Below, piece by piece: positions 6,387 to 15,217 of a stretch of 33,496 nt of DNA. Positions within the stretch are counted from its first letter, which is position 1, and each line of letters opens with the position of its first letter. This DNA is from Deltaproteobacteria bacterium (lineage in GTDB: Bacteria > Desulfobacterota > Deferrimicrobia > Deferrimicrobiales > Deferrimicrobiaceae), in assembly GCA_030668225.1 (NCBI GenBank), contig DAOUUI010000008.1, positions 1 to 33,496 of the forward strand. Direction: 5' to 3'. Below the pieces are notes generated by a model. It was not told where the DNA came from. It made no database searches and saw only the letters and a program-made list of their open reading frames with translations. The position numbers and the translations under genes were made by a program.

Positions 6387-8126
6387 ATGGAGGGAAGAAT
6401 CCGGCTGCTTCCCGACGGCGTGATCGACCAGATAGCCGCCGGCGAGGTCGTCGAGAGGCCGGCCTCCCTCCTGAAGGAACTCCTGGAGAACGCCGTCGAC
6501 TCCTCCGCGGGAAGGATCGAGGCGGAGATCTTCGGTCCGTTCCCGTTTTCGATCCGGGTCTCCGACGACGGCGTCGGCATGACGGCTAAGGAGGCAGAAG
6601 CCGCCGTACGCCGCCACACCACGAGCAAGATCGCCTCGGCCGATGACCTCCAGAAACTGTCCACCTACGGATTCCGGGGGGAGGCCCTCCCCTCGATCGG
6701 CTCGGTTTCCCGTCTCCGGATCCTCACCCGCCCCCATGACCGGGATTCCGGAACGGAAGTCGTCGTGGAGGGAGGGAAGGTCCGGTCGACGCGGGAGGCC
6801 GGGACTCCGCGAGGAACGACCGTCGAGGTGACGAACCTGTTCGGGAACATCCCCGCCCGGCTCAAGTTCCTGAAGACCCCCCGGACGGAGATAACCCACC
6901 TGTGGGAAGTGTTTCACGGCGTGGCGATCCCCGGCGGCGGGACCTCCTTCCGGATGAGCGACGGGAAAACGGATGTGCTCTACGAGGGGGGCGAGTCCTC
7001 TCTGGACCGCGCGAAGCGGCACGCGCGGGAGGGCGCCAAGTACCTCGTGCCCATGAGGCTTTCCTCTGCCTTCTTCCGGATCACCGGGTGGGCGGGTCTG
7101 CCGCACCTGTCCCGGTTCGGCGCCTCGGGGATCCATTTCTTCGTCAACGGCCGGCACTTTCGCGACAAGGGGATCTTCGCCGCCGTGCGGGAGGCGTACC
7201 GGGGGATTCTTCCCGCCGACCGGCAGCCGGTGATCTACCTGTTCCTCGGGTGCGATCCTCACGAGGCGGATGTAAACGTTCACCCCGCCAAGATGGAAGT
7301 GCGCTTCCGGTACGGAAAGGATCTGTTCGAGCTTGTGCGGCACGCGATCGGGGAGGCCCTGGGGGAGATCCCGGTGGTTCCCTCCGCCGTCTCCTTCTCC
7401 GGACGCGCAGAGGTCCGGGCAGGGGGGCCCTTTCCTCCGAAGACAGTCGAACCGCAGGACATGAACCTGTTCGACGACCAGCCGGCAGCCCCTGCGCTTT
7501 TCCGCGCTCCGGAAGACTATTCCCTGAACCGGGAAAGGGAAGGAGGGTTCGGGTCGCTTCGGCCCGTCGCCCAGCTTTTGGGCACGTATATCGTCTGTGA
7601 GGGGATGGGGGAGGTGGTGATCATCGACCAGCACGCGGCGGACGAGCGGATCGTCTTCTCCCGGCTGAAGGATTCGTACCTCGGGAAGAATGCTCCCGTC
7701 CAGCGGTGGCTGGTGCCGCAGGTCGTCTCCCTGCCCGGCGCGGGCAGAAAGGAGCGCGCCGGGATCGAGGCGTTCCTTTCGGGCGTCGGCTTCCTCTGCG
7801 AGTTTTTTGGCGAAAACACCTTCAAGATCTCGGGGGGGCCCGCCATCCTTGGTCACTTCGACCTAAAGAGATGGTGGAAGGACCTGGGCGATTTCCTCCT
7901 CTCCCAGGAGTCCGCGCCGAAGGGGATCTTCGATGCGGACCGGGAGTTGTGGCGGATTGCGTGCCACGCCTCCCTCCGGGCCGGGATGCCGCTTGAAAAG
8001 GAGGGGATGCGGGCCCTTCTTTCCGACCTCGACCGCGCCGTCGCCTCCCACAGCTGCCCGCACGGGCGCCCGGTCTGGGTGAAGATATCCGCCGCCGAAA
8101 TGAAACGACTGTTCGGCCGGACGTAA
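6387..8126 (+). CDS. mutL: DNA mismatch repair protein MutL
   Basis: 579 residues. The N-terminal GHKL ATPase is intact: the ELLEN segment (E31, N35), DDGVGM, TSKI and GFRGEAL. The MutL transducer domain and a linker follow, and the C-terminal dimerisation/endonuclease domain begins near AQLLGTYIV. Nuclease-type motifs are present: DQHAADE (414-420), ACHAS and CPHGRP. In the usual DQHA-x2-E-x4-E signature the last Glu is replaced by Ser425 (DQHAADERIVFS). The key first Glu (E420) is kept, so nicking activity is likely but not certain. It couples MutS mismatch recognition to repair; mutS lies 10.8 kb downstream on the same strand. miaA follows 7 bases after the stop. Confidence 0.95.
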   Translation: MEGRIRLLPDGVIDQIAAGEVVERPASLLKELLENAVDSSAGRIEAEIFGPFPFSIRVSDDGVGMTAKEAEAAVRRHTTSKIASADDLQKLSTYGFRGEALPSIGSVSRLRILTRPHDRDSGTEVVVEGGKVRSTREAGTPRGTTVEVTNLFGNIPARLKFLKTPRTEITHLWEVFHGVAIPGGGTSFRMSDGKTDVLYEGGESSLDRAKRHAREGAKYLVPMRLSSAFFRITGWAGLPHLSRFGASGIHFFVNGRHFRDKGIFAAVREAYRGILPADRQPVIYLFLGCDPHEADVNVHPAKMEVRFRYGKDLFELVRHAIGEALGEIPVVPSAVSFSGRAEVRAGGPFPPKTVEPQDMNLFDDQPAAPALFRAPEDYSLNREREGGFGSLRPVAQLLGTYIVCEGMGEVVIIDQHAADERIVFSRLKDSYLGKNAPVQRWLVPQVVSLPGAGRKERAGIEAFLSGVGFLCEFFGENTFKISGGPAILGHFDLKRWWKDLGDFLLSQESAPKGIFDADRELWRIACHASLRAGMPLEKEGMRALLSDLDRAVASHSCPHGRPVWVKISAAEMKRLFGRT

Positions 8127-8133
8127 AGACCGC

Positions 8134-9051
8134 GTGGCCGAAAACCGTCTTCTCGTCCTGTCAGGCCCCACCGCGTCCGGAAAGACGGCTGCCGCGATCT
8201 CCCTGGCCCGCATCTTCCCCCTCGAGATCGTAAACGCCGACTCGATGCAGGTCTACCGCGGGATGGACATCGGGACGGCAAAGCCTTCCCCTGCGGAACG
8301 GGCGGAGATTCCCCACCACCTGGTGGACGTGGCGGATCCGGACGAAAGATACAACGCCGGCCGTTTCGTGGCCGATGCCGAGGCGGCGATCCGCGGCGTC
8401 CGGGAAAGGGGGAGCCTCCCGCTCGTTTCGGGAGGGACCGGGATGTACATACGGGCGCTCCTGAAAGGCCTGGACCCTCTCCCATCCGATCCGGTCGTCC
8501 GGGAAACGTTTTCCCGCCGCTGGAAAGAGGACGGGGGGAAAGTTCTTTACGAAGAGCTCCTGAGGATAGACCCCGCCTCCGCGGCGAGGATCCACCCCTC
8601 GGACCGGGTACGGGTGGTAAGGGCCCTCGAGGTGGCGGAGATGACGGGAGAGCCGGCCAGCGCAAGGAGGGAGAGCTGGTCGAGCGGAGGGAGCAGGTAC
8701 CGGGTCCTGTTTTTCGTTCTTGCGATCGACCGTGCGGAGTTGTACCGGCGCATCGACCAGCGGGTGGACGCGATGTTTCAGGAGGGGCTCGTCGAGGAGG
8801 TCGAGGGGCTGCTCGCGAAGGGATACGGCCGGGGTCTTTCGAGCATGGGAGCGCTCGGGTACCGGCACGTCCTTTCCCACCTTCTGGACGGGGTTCCCAT
8901 GGAAGAAGCGGTCGGGCGGATGAAACGGGACACCCGCCGTTTTGCCAAGCGGCAGGTCACCTGGTTGTCGGGGGAGGCCGGGGCGATCCGCCTGGGGGGG
9001 GAAACTCCCCACGAGATGGCCGCGGCGGAGATCAGAAAGTTCTTGTTATGA
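8134..9051 (+). CDS. miaA: tRNA dimethylallyltransferase MiaA
   Basis: 305 residues from a GTG. It adds a dimethylallyl group to A37 of tRNAs that read codons starting with U. Motifs: P-loop GPTASGKT (11-18), NADSMQVYRGMDIGTAKP, PHHLVDVADP and SGGTGMYIRALL, followed by the tRNA-binding C-terminal half (SMGALGYRH, then KRDTRRFAKRQVTW). It forms a mutL-miaA pair, a common bacterial arrangement. The substrate, dimethylallyl diphosphate, comes from the isoprenoid pathway whose last enzyme, IspH, is only a remnant in this window. A likely promoter for accA overlaps its last codons. Confidence 0.95.
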   Translation: MAENRLLVLSGPTASGKTAAAISLARIFPLEIVNADSMQVYRGMDIGTAKPSPAERAEIPHHLVDVADPDERYNAGRFVADAEAAIRGVRERGSLPLVSGGTGMYIRALLKGLDPLPSDPVVRETFSRRWKEDGGKVLYEELLRIDPASAARIHPSDRVRVVRALEVAEMTGEPASARRESWSSGGSRYRVLFFVLAIDRAELYRRIDQRVDAMFQEGLVEEVEGLLAKGYGRGLSSMGALGYRHVLSHLLDGVPMEEAVGRMKRDTRRFAKRQVTWLSGEAGAIRLGGETPHEMAAAEIRKFLL

Positions 9052-9071
9052 ACGCCTTTTTCCCATAAATT
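9043..9071 (+). promoter_or_regulatory. Promoter for accA and the aromatic operon
   Basis: TTGTTA (9043-9048), an exact 17-base spacer and TAAATT (9066-9071), each 4/6 to consensus. It overlaps the end of miaA and lies just upstream of accA. A good AGGAG precedes the accA ATG. Confidence 0.5.
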
Positions 9072-9099
9072 ACATGTTTACCCCCTTTTAGGAGTACGA

Positions 9100-10071
9100 A
9101 TGATTCTGCAATCTCTCGATTTCGAGAAGCCGATCGTCGATTTGGAGGACCGGTTGGACCAGCTCCGCCGGGCCGACGACGGGAAGGACAAGAATGTCCG
9201 CGAGGAGGCGGGGAAGCTGGAGAAGAAGATCGCCAAGCTCCGCAAGGAGATCTTCTCCAACCTGACCCGGTGGCAGACCACCCAGTTGGCCCGCCACCCG
9301 AACCGGCCCTACATGCTCGACTACGTGAACCTCTGCTTCCGGAATTTCCTCGAAATCCACGGGGACAGGTTGTTTCGCGACGATCCTTCCATCGTCGGCG
9401 GCTTCGCGGAGCTCGACTCCGAGAAGGTGATGCTGATCGGGCAGCAGAAGGGAAGGAACACCACCGAGAAGATCAGCCGCAACTTCGGGATGGCGCATCC
9501 GGAGGGGTATCGGAAGGCGCTCCGGCTGATGAAGCTCGCCGAGAAGTTCCGCATCCCCGTGATCACCATCATCGATACGCCGGGAGCCTTCCCGGGGATC
9601 GGCGCCGAGGAGCGCGGGCAATCCGAGGCGATCGCACGGAACCTGCTCGAGATGGCGAAGCTCCAGGTGCCGATCGTGGTCCTCGTCATCGGGGAGGGGG
9701 GGAGCGGAGGCGCCCTGGCGCTGGGGATCGGAGACGAGATCCTCATGATGGAATACGCGATCTACTCGGTCATCTCCCCGGAAGGGTGCGCCTCCATCCT
9801 CTGGCGGGACACCGCGCAGGCGGAGACGGCCTCCGAGATGATGAAGATCACCGCACAAGACCTGAAGAAATTCGGCATCGTGGACCGCATCCTCCCGGAG
9901 CCGCAAGGCGGGGCGCACCGGGACCACAAGGCGGCCGCCGATACGGTGCGGGAGGCCCTGCTGGAATCGCTCGCGTCGAGGAAGTCCCTGTCCGTCCGAA
10001 AATTTCTCGACCGCAGGTATGCGAAGTATCGGGAGATCGGCCGGATCAAGAAGAAGGCGGGTGGAGCGTAG
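9100..10071 (+). CDS. accA: Acetyl-CoA carboxylase carboxyltransferase subunit alpha
   Basis: 323 residues, ATG after AGGAG. It is the alpha half of the carboxyltransferase that moves CO2 from biotin to acetyl-CoA in the first step of fatty-acid synthesis, and it works with AccD in a cytoplasmic complex. N-terminal helices (LEDRLDQL, KLEKKIAKLRKEI) are followed by the conserved WQTTQLARHPNRPYMLDY and the crotonase-like core with DTPGAFPGIGAEERGQ, GEGGSGGALALG and YSVISPEGCASILW. The length matches the family. accD is not in the window, as expected because the two subunits are often unlinked. pheA starts immediately after its stop. Confidence 0.96.
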   Translation: MILQSLDFEKPIVDLEDRLDQLRRADDGKDKNVREEAGKLEKKIAKLRKEIFSNLTRWQTTQLARHPNRPYMLDYVNLCFRNFLEIHGDRLFRDDPSIVGGFAELDSEKVMLIGQQKGRNTTEKISRNFGMAHPEGYRKALRLMKLAEKFRIPVITIIDTPGAFPGIGAEERGQSEAIARNLLEMAKLQVPIVVLVIGEGGSGGALALGIGDEILMMEYAIYSVISPEGCASILWRDTAQAETASEMMKITAQDLKKFGIVDRILPEPQGGAHRDHKAAADTVREALLESLASRKSLSVRKFLDRRYAKYREIGRIKKKAGGA

Positions 10072-11145
10072 TTGACCAGGGACCGGATGAAGGAACTTCG
10101 CGAGGAGATCGACACGCTGGACGACCAGATCCTCTCCCTTCTCAATCGACGCGCCAAGGCGGCGATCGAAGTGGGGAAGATCAAGGAGGATCAGAACCTT
10201 CGGTTCTACGTCCCGGAACGCGAGGTCGGGATCCTGCGCAGGCTCACCGCGCAAAACCCCGGGCCCTTCCCGAACGAGGCGCTCAAGGCGATCTACCGGG
10301 AGATCATCTCTGCCTCCCTCTCTCTCGAGAAGCCTCTAAGCGTTGCGTTTCTGGGCCCGAAGGCAACGTTCACCCATCTGGCGTGCCTCAAGCATTTCGG
10401 GGAGAGCGCCGACTACGTCGCGCAGATCAACGTCTCCGGGGTCTTCGACGCGGTGGAGCGCGGGAACGCGGACTTCGGCGTCGTGCCCATCGAGAACTCG
10501 AGCGAGGGGATCGTGAGCAACACCCTCGACATGTTCGTCGACCACAACCTGCTCATCTGCGGCGAGATCCTCATCGAGGTGGCTCACGACCTCCTCTCGG
10601 TCACGGGCGACCTCGAGCACGTGAAGAAGATCTACTCCCACCCCCACGCCATCGCCCAGTGCCGCGAGTGGCTCGAGCGGAACATGCGCGACGTGGCGGT
10701 CTTCGACGTCGAGAGCACCGCCCGGGCGGCGGAGCTGGCGCTCGACGACCCCTCGGCGGCGGCGATCGCCGGGGACGCGGCCGCCAAGATCTACGGCCTG
10801 AAGGGGATCCGGAGGCGGATCCAGGACAACACGAACAACGTTACCCGCTTCATCATCATCGGCAAGATCGCCCCGGAGAGAACCGGGAACGACAAGACCT
10901 CGGTCCTGTTCGCCGCGCGGGACGAGGTGGGCGCGCTTTTCCTCATGCTGGAGCCGTTCTCCCGCCACCAGGTCAATCTCACGAAGATCGAATCCCGTCC
11001 CGTGAAGAAAAAGGCGTGGGAATATCTTTTCTTCCTCGACGCGGAGGGACACCTCAAGGACGATCCGGTGGCGAAGGCTCTGGACGAGCTCCGGATGCGG
11101 GCCCAGTATCTGAAAATTCTCGGCTCCTACCCCCGGGCGATCTGA
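10072..11145 (+). CDS. pheA: Bifunctional chorismate mutase / prephenate dehydratase
   Basis: 357 residues from a TTG directly abutting the accA stop. An ATG 15 bases later (MKELREEIDTLD) is an equally plausible start. Three domains: AroQ chorismate mutase (about 1-88, LREEIDTLDDQILSLLNRRA), prephenate dehydratase (about 95-270, FLGPKATFTH, GVVPIENSSEGIVS, NNVTRFIII) and a C-terminal ACT domain (about 285-357) with the ESRP phenylalanine-binding motif (KIESRPVKK). It makes phenylpyruvate for phenylalanine, with feedback control expected through the ACT domain. It is followed by aroF, tyrA and aroA. Confidence 0.95.
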   Translation: MTRDRMKELREEIDTLDDQILSLLNRRAKAAIEVGKIKEDQNLRFYVPEREVGILRRLTAQNPGPFPNEALKAIYREIISASLSLEKPLSVAFLGPKATFTHLACLKHFGESADYVAQINVSGVFDAVERGNADFGVVPIENSSEGIVSNTLDMFVDHNLLICGEILIEVAHDLLSVTGDLEHVKKIYSHPHAIAQCREWLERNMRDVAVFDVESTARAAELALDDPSAAAIAGDAAAKIYGLKGIRRRIQDNTNNVTRFIIIGKIAPERTGNDKTSVLFAARDEVGALFLMLEPFSRHQVNLTKIESRPVKKKAWEYLFFLDAEGHLKDDPVAKALDELRMRAQYLKILGSYPRAI

Positions 11146-11206
11146 ACCCCTCGGCAGTCGACACGGCGATGGGCAGGACAAGAGGCGGAAAAGGGAGGAT
11201 TCGTAC

Positions 11207-12229
11207 ATGATCATCGTGCTGAAGGCGGGCGCCACCGGCGGGGAGATCACCCAGGTCGAGGAAAAGATCAAGGCGCACGGGCTCACGGTGCACATCTCCA
11301 GGGGCGTGGAGCGCACGATCATCGGCGCCATCGGCGACGAGCGCAAGTTGCAGCTGGAGGCGTTCGAGGGGATGGCGTGCGTCGAGAAGGTCGTGCGCAT
11401 CCTCAAGCCGTACAAGATCGTCAGTCGGGACTTCCAGAAGGAGGACACCGTCATCACGGTGCTGGGGCAGAAGATCGGCGGGGACACGGTGGCGCTCTTC
11501 GCGGGGCCGTGCTCGGTCGAGGGGAGGGAGATGATGCTCGGGATCGGGGGGCAGGTCGCCTCCTCCGGTGCGTCGTTCCTTCGCGGGGGAGCCTTCAAGC
11601 CGCGCACGTCCCCCTACGCGTTCCAGGGGCTGGGGGAGGAGGGACTTCGGTACCTCGCCGAGGCGCGCGAGGAGACGGGCCTGCCCGTGGCCACCGAACT
11701 CATGGACCCGCGCGACATCGACGTCGTGGTCAAGTATGCCGACGTGATCCAGATCGGGGCGCGGAACATGCAGAACTTCAGACTCCTGACCGAAGTCGGC
11801 CGGCTCGATAAGCCCGTCATCCTCAAGCGGGGGTTGAGCGCGACGATCATGGAGTGGCTGATGTCGGCCGAGTACATCGCCGCGGAGGGGAACAGGCAGA
11901 TCATCCTCTGCGAGCGAGGGGTGCGGACCTTCGAGTCGGCCACCCGGAACACCTTCGACGTCTCGGCGATCCCCGTCGTGAAGGAGCTCTCCCATCTCCC
12001 GGTGATCGCCGACCCCAGCCACGCCACCGGGAAGATGACCCTGGTCGAGCCTCTCGCCGCAGCCGCCATTGCCGCAGGCGCGGACGGCGTCATGGTGGAG
12101 GTCCACCACGACCCCGAATCGGCCCTGTCGGACGGGCCGCAATCCCTTCGGCCCGAGGCGTTCCGGGAAATGACCGTGCGGCTCCGAAAGATCGCGGATG
12201 CCGTGGGGAAGAGGCTGGGGAGAGTTTGA
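11207..12229 (+). CDS. aroF: 3-deoxy-7-phosphoheptulonate synthase with regulatory N-domain
   Basis: 340 residues, ATG after GGGAGGA. It condenses phosphoenolpyruvate with erythrose-4-phosphate, the first step of the shikimate pathway. The first 70 or so residues are the ferredoxin-like regulatory domain (MIIVLKAGATGGEITQVEEK) seen in Thermotoga-type AroA-I-beta enzymes, where it mediates tyrosine feedback inhibition. The TIM barrel follows: AGPCSVEG, RGGAFKPRTSPYAFQG, QIGARNMQNF, ILKRG, CERGVRTFE, DPSHATG and VMVEVHHDP. The length matches that class (about 338). The metal ligands Cys, His, Glu and Asp are at the expected motifs. The symbol could equally be aroG. tyrA overlaps its last bases. 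Confidence 0.95.
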   Translation: MIIVLKAGATGGEITQVEEKIKAHGLTVHISRGVERTIIGAIGDERKLQLEAFEGMACVEKVVRILKPYKIVSRDFQKEDTVITVLGQKIGGDTVALFAGPCSVEGREMMLGIGGQVASSGASFLRGGAFKPRTSPYAFQGLGEEGLRYLAEAREETGLPVATELMDPRDIDVVVKYADVIQIGARNMQNFRLLTEVGRLDKPVILKRGLSATIMEWLMSAEYIAAEGNRQIILCERGVRTFESATRNTFDVSAIPVVKELSHLPVIADPSHATGKMTLVEPLAAAAIAAGADGVMVEVHHDPESALSDGPQSLRPEAFREMTVRLRKIADAVGKRLGRV

Positions 12230-13071
12230 CCGCGAAACGTCTCGGCATCGTGGGACTGGGTCTCATCGGGGGGTCGCTCGCCCTGGCGCTCAAGGGAAAG
12301 CGGGGGGCGCCCGAGGTCTGGGGGTGCGACCGGCGCGAGGAACCCCTCCGGCTGGCGAGGAAAGCCGGCGCCATCGCACGTGCCTGCACCGAGACCGAGA
12401 TCGCGGCGTGCGACATCGTGATGGTCTGCGTCCCGGTGGTCCGCTCCGTCGGCCTCATCCGGAGAATAGGCAGGAGGATGCAGCCGGGGTCGGTGCTGAC
12501 AGACGTCGGGAGCGTCAAGACGAAGATCGTCCGGGCCGGGCAGGAGAGCATGGCGGACGGCGCGGAATTTATCGGCGGGCACCCGATCGCGGGAACCGAG
12601 AATGCGGGGTTCGCCGCTGCGGACCCGTCCCTGTTCCGGGGGAGGACGTCGATCATCACCCCGGAGAAAGGGAACACCGAGAAGGCCATGAAGCGCGTCG
12701 AGGCGCTGTGGAGGTTGACGGGGGCCCGGATGCTCCGGATGGACCCGGCAACGCACGACCACGTATTCGCCTACGTATCCCATCTCCCCCACGCCGTAGC
12801 CTACGCCCTGGTCCATTCGGTGGCGACCCTCGACTCCCGCCGCGTCCCCCTGGGCTACTCCGCAGGCGGCTTCCGGGACTTCACGAGGATCGCCTCGAGC
12901 AACCCGGAGATGTGGAAGGACATCGTGCTCCAGAACCGTACCGAGGTCCTCCGGGCGACCGCGCACTACCGGAAGAACTTCACCATGCTCGAGGGGCTTA
13001 TCCGAAGGGGGGACGAGAAGGGGCTGCTTGCCTACTTCCGGACATCGAAGCGGACGAGGGACGCGCTGTAA
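12226..13071 (+). CDS. tyrA: Prephenate dehydrogenase
   Basis: 281 residues from a TTG overlapping the aroF stop by 4 bases (TTGA), with GGGGAGAG just upstream; translation is probably coupled. It oxidatively decarboxylates prephenate to 4-hydroxyphenylpyruvate for tyrosine. The NAD(P)-binding motif GLGLIGGSLALALK opens the protein. SVKTKIV, HPIAGTE, the conserved His region SHLPHAVAY and GGFRDFTRIASS follow. No ACT domain is fused, so direct feedback control is not evident. It is a single-function enzyme without a chorismate mutase domain, which is supplied by PheA upstream. Confidence 0.94.
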   Translation: MTAKRLGIVGLGLIGGSLALALKGKRGAPEVWGCDRREEPLRLARKAGAIARACTETEIAACDIVMVCVPVVRSVGLIRRIGRRMQPGSVLTDVGSVKTKIVRAGQESMADGAEFIGGHPIAGTENAGFAAADPSLFRGRTSIITPEKGNTEKAMKRVEALWRLTGARMLRMDPATHDHVFAYVSHLPHAVAYALVHSVATLDSRRVPLGYSAGGFRDFTRIASSNPEMWKDIVLQNRTEVLRATAHYRKNFTMLEGLIRRGDEKGLLAYFRTSKRTRDAL

Positions 13072-13072
13072 C

Positions 13073-14350
13073 ATGGGGAAAACGGTGAAAGTATCGGGAA
13101 CCGTAACCGTCCCCGGGGACAAGTCGATCAGCCACCGGGCCGTGATGCTCGCCTCGATGGCCGAGGGACAAAGCCGCATCCAGGGGTTCCTTCCCGCGGA
13201 GGACACCCTGCGGACGGTGGGGATGATGATCGCGATGGGGGTCGGCGTCCAGGAAGTTTCGCCCACGGAGATCCGGATCAGGGGGCGCGGGATGCGGGCA
13301 TTCGAGGAACCGCAGGACGTAATCGACGCGGGGAACTCCGGCACCACGATGCGGATCGGGGCCGGGATTCTCTCCGCGCAGCCGTTCGTGACGATCGTAA
13401 GCGGAGACCCGTACCTTCGCCGCCGGCCGATGGGACGCATCGTCCGCCCGCTTACCCGGATGGGTGCGGTAATCACCGGGCGGAAGGAAAACACCCTTCC
13501 GCCCCTCTGCATTCGGGGAGGGACCCTGCGCGGGGTCCGGTACGAGATGCCCGTCGCGTCGGCCCAGGTGAAGTCGTCGATCCTCCTGGCAGGTCTCTAC
13601 GCCGATTCCCCCGTGACCGTGGTCGAGCCGCTTCCGTCGCGGGACCATACGGAAAGGATGCTCCTGTCGATGGGGGCAAGGGTGGTACAGGAGGGGAAAG
13701 AGGTCACCGTGTACCCGGCGGAGAGGCTCCATCCCCTTTCGATGGCCATCCCGGCAGACATCTCGTCGGCGTCGTTCTTCCTGGTCCTGGCCGCTTCCGT
13801 TCCCGGCGCGATCCTGCGCGTTCCCGGGGTCGGGGTAAACCCCCGCCGGACCGGGCTGATTTCCGTGTTGAGGAGAATGGGGGCGGACATACAGTTCGAG
13901 TCTCCCCGGGAAGAGGGGGGCGAGCCGGTCGCCGACATCGTGGTGCACGGGCGGGGGCTCGGGCCCACGCAGGTCGCTCCCGAGGAGGTTCCCGCGCTGA
14001 TCGACGAGGTTCCGGCACTCTGCGTAGCCGCCGCCATGGCGGAAGGGCGCACGGAGATCCGGGGGGCGGCCGAGCTTCGCGTGAAGGAGTCCGACCGGAT
14101 CGGCGCGATGGTAAAGGAGCTTTCCACCCTCGGCGTGTCGTGCGGCGAATACCCGGACGGCCTCTGGGTCAAGGGCCCTGCCCGGATCACCAGGGGGCAG
14201 CGGGTCGAAAGCTACGGGGACCACCGGATCGCCATGTCGCTCATGGTCCTTTCCGCTGCGTCCTGCGTCCCGGTGAAGATATCCGACACGGCGTGCATCG
14301 CCACCTCGTTTCCCGGGTTCCCCGAGATGTTGCAGGAGGTTGCCCGGTGA
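13073..14350 (+). CDS. aroA: 3-phosphoshikimate 1-carboxyvinyltransferase (EPSP synthase)
   Basis: 425 residues, ATG one base after the tyrA stop. It transfers enolpyruvate from PEP to shikimate-3-phosphate. Motifs in order: VPGDKSISHRAVML, AGNSGTTMRIGAG, YLRRRPMGRI, SAQVKSSILLAG, RDHTERM, DISSASFFL, DEVPALCVAAA, LRVKESDRI and YGDHRIAMSL. The combination GDKS, SAQxK and RxHTE is that of class II EPSP synthases. The Gly in NSGTT is kept where the glyphosate-tolerant CP4 enzyme has Ala, so no tolerance is inferred. The stop overlaps the cmk start (GTGA). Confidence 0.95.
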   Translation: MGKTVKVSGTVTVPGDKSISHRAVMLASMAEGQSRIQGFLPAEDTLRTVGMMIAMGVGVQEVSPTEIRIRGRGMRAFEEPQDVIDAGNSGTTMRIGAGILSAQPFVTIVSGDPYLRRRPMGRIVRPLTRMGAVITGRKENTLPPLCIRGGTLRGVRYEMPVASAQVKSSILLAGLYADSPVTVVEPLPSRDHTERMLLSMGARVVQEGKEVTVYPAERLHPLSMAIPADISSASFFLVLAASVPGAILRVPGVGVNPRRTGLISVLRRMGADIQFESPREEGGEPVADIVVHGRGLGPTQVAPEEVPALIDEVPALCVAAAMAEGRTEIRGAAELRVKESDRIGAMVKELSTLGVSCGEYPDGLWVKGPARITRGQRVESYGDHRIAMSLMVLSAASCVPVKISDTACIATSFPGFPEMLQEVAR

Positions 14351-15042
14351 GGGAAAGGCCCATCGTGGCGATCGACGGTCCTTCCGGCGCGGGAAAAACG
14401 ACGGTTTCGAAGCGGCTGGCCAAGCGAACCTCCTTCACCTGGCTGGACACGGGTGCGATGTACCGGGCGTGCGCCCTTGCAGCCCAAAGGGCCGGCATTC
14501 CCTGGGTAGACGGGAAGGGCCTCGGGCAGATGTGTGCGGACCTGGCGATCGCGTTCCGGAGGGAGGGGGACGAGATGCGGATCACCCTCTCCGACGAGGA
14601 CGTAAGCGACGCGATCAGGACCCCCGATATCAGCATGGGGGCGTCGGAGGTGTCGATCCACGCCCCGGTACGCGAGGCCATGGTGGCCCTCCAGAGGAAG
14701 ATGGGGGAGAAAGGCGGGGTCGTTCTCGAGGGGCGCGACACGGGGACGGTGGTCTTTCCGGACGCCGACGCAAAGTTCTTCCTCGATGCCGTCGCGGCGG
14801 TACGTGCCCTCCGGCGTTACCGCGAGTGGGAGGAGGAGAAAGGGAAGACGTACGAGGAGGTGCTGCAGGAAGTGCTCCAGCGGGATATCCAGGACAGCAC
14901 GCGGCGGCACTCCCCGCTCCGGATGGCGGAAGGCGCGGTCTATATCGACTCGACGACCCTCACGGTGGAAGAAGTGGTCGAGGAGATGCTTCGGGTTCTT
15001 CCCCTCCCTGCGGGGCGGACCGAAGGGGGCGGCAAGCCGTGA
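14347..15042 (+). CDS. cmk: Cytidylate kinase
   Basis: 231 residues from a GTG overlapping the aroA stop by 4 bases. It phosphorylates CMP and dCMP. P-loop DGPSGAGKTT, WLDTGAMYRA, the LID-type region LEGRDTGTVVFPDA, RDIQDSTRRHSPLRMAEGA and the C-terminal VYIDSTTLTVEEVVEEML are all present. The length is normal for the family. The aroA-cmk overlap and the downstream ispH/rpsA position reproduce an arrangement known in several Desulfobacterota. Confidence 0.95.
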   Translation: MRERPIVAIDGPSGAGKTTVSKRLAKRTSFTWLDTGAMYRACALAAQRAGIPWVDGKGLGQMCADLAIAFRREGDEMRITLSDEDVSDAIRTPDISMGASEVSIHAPVREAMVALQRKMGEKGGVVLEGRDTGTVVFPDADAKFFLDAVAAVRALRRYREWEEEKGKTYEEVLQEVLQRDIQDSTRRHSPLRMAEGAVYIDSTTLTVEEVVEEMLRVLPLPAGRTEGGGKP

Positions 15043-15146
15043 GGCGGATCCTCATCGCCCGCAGCGCGGGCTTCTGCATCGGCGTGAAGAGGGCGATCTC
15101 CATGGCCAACGAAACCGCCGGGACGTACGAAAAAGGAAGGATCCGG
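15039..15146 (+). pseudogene. ispH: ispH (lytB) 5' remnant
   Basis: GTG overlapping the cmk stop (GTGA). The first 36 codons match the start of 4-hydroxy-3-methylbut-2-enyl diphosphate reductase: ILIARSAGFCIGVKRAISMA, with the first 4Fe-4S Cys at residue 13, then EKGRIR. After that the similarity stops. The frame runs on out of register into the rpsA region until a stop at 15309-15311. A full IspH is about 280-330 residues with three cluster Cys, so about 90% is gone and the remnant cannot be active. The rpsA promoter and ribosome site just downstream are intact, so this looks like an internal deletion, or an assembly collapse. It sits exactly where ispH is expected. Confidence 0.75.
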
Positions 15147-15162
15147 AATTTCTTCTTAAATG

Positions 15163-15190
15163 TTGCATCTATTACAGGTTATGATATAGA
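15163..15190 (+). promoter_or_regulatory. Candidate rpsA promoter
   Basis: TTGCAT (15163-15168), 16 bases, TATAGA (15185-15190), with an overlapping TATGAT. It lies in a short AT-rich stretch between the ispH remnant and rpsA. A strong AGGAG precedes the rpsA ATG by 7 bases. Confidence 0.4.
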
Positions 15191-15217
15191 AGCAGAACAC
15201 ACAAAAAGGAGTCAAAC

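Noticed and set aside
5598-7856. Long antisense frame (752 codons) opposite pgi and mutL
   Set aside because: It is a codon-bias shadow of GC-rich coding sequence. Its translation is Pro/Arg/Gly/His-rich with no motif, whereas the plus strand encodes two complete enzymes.
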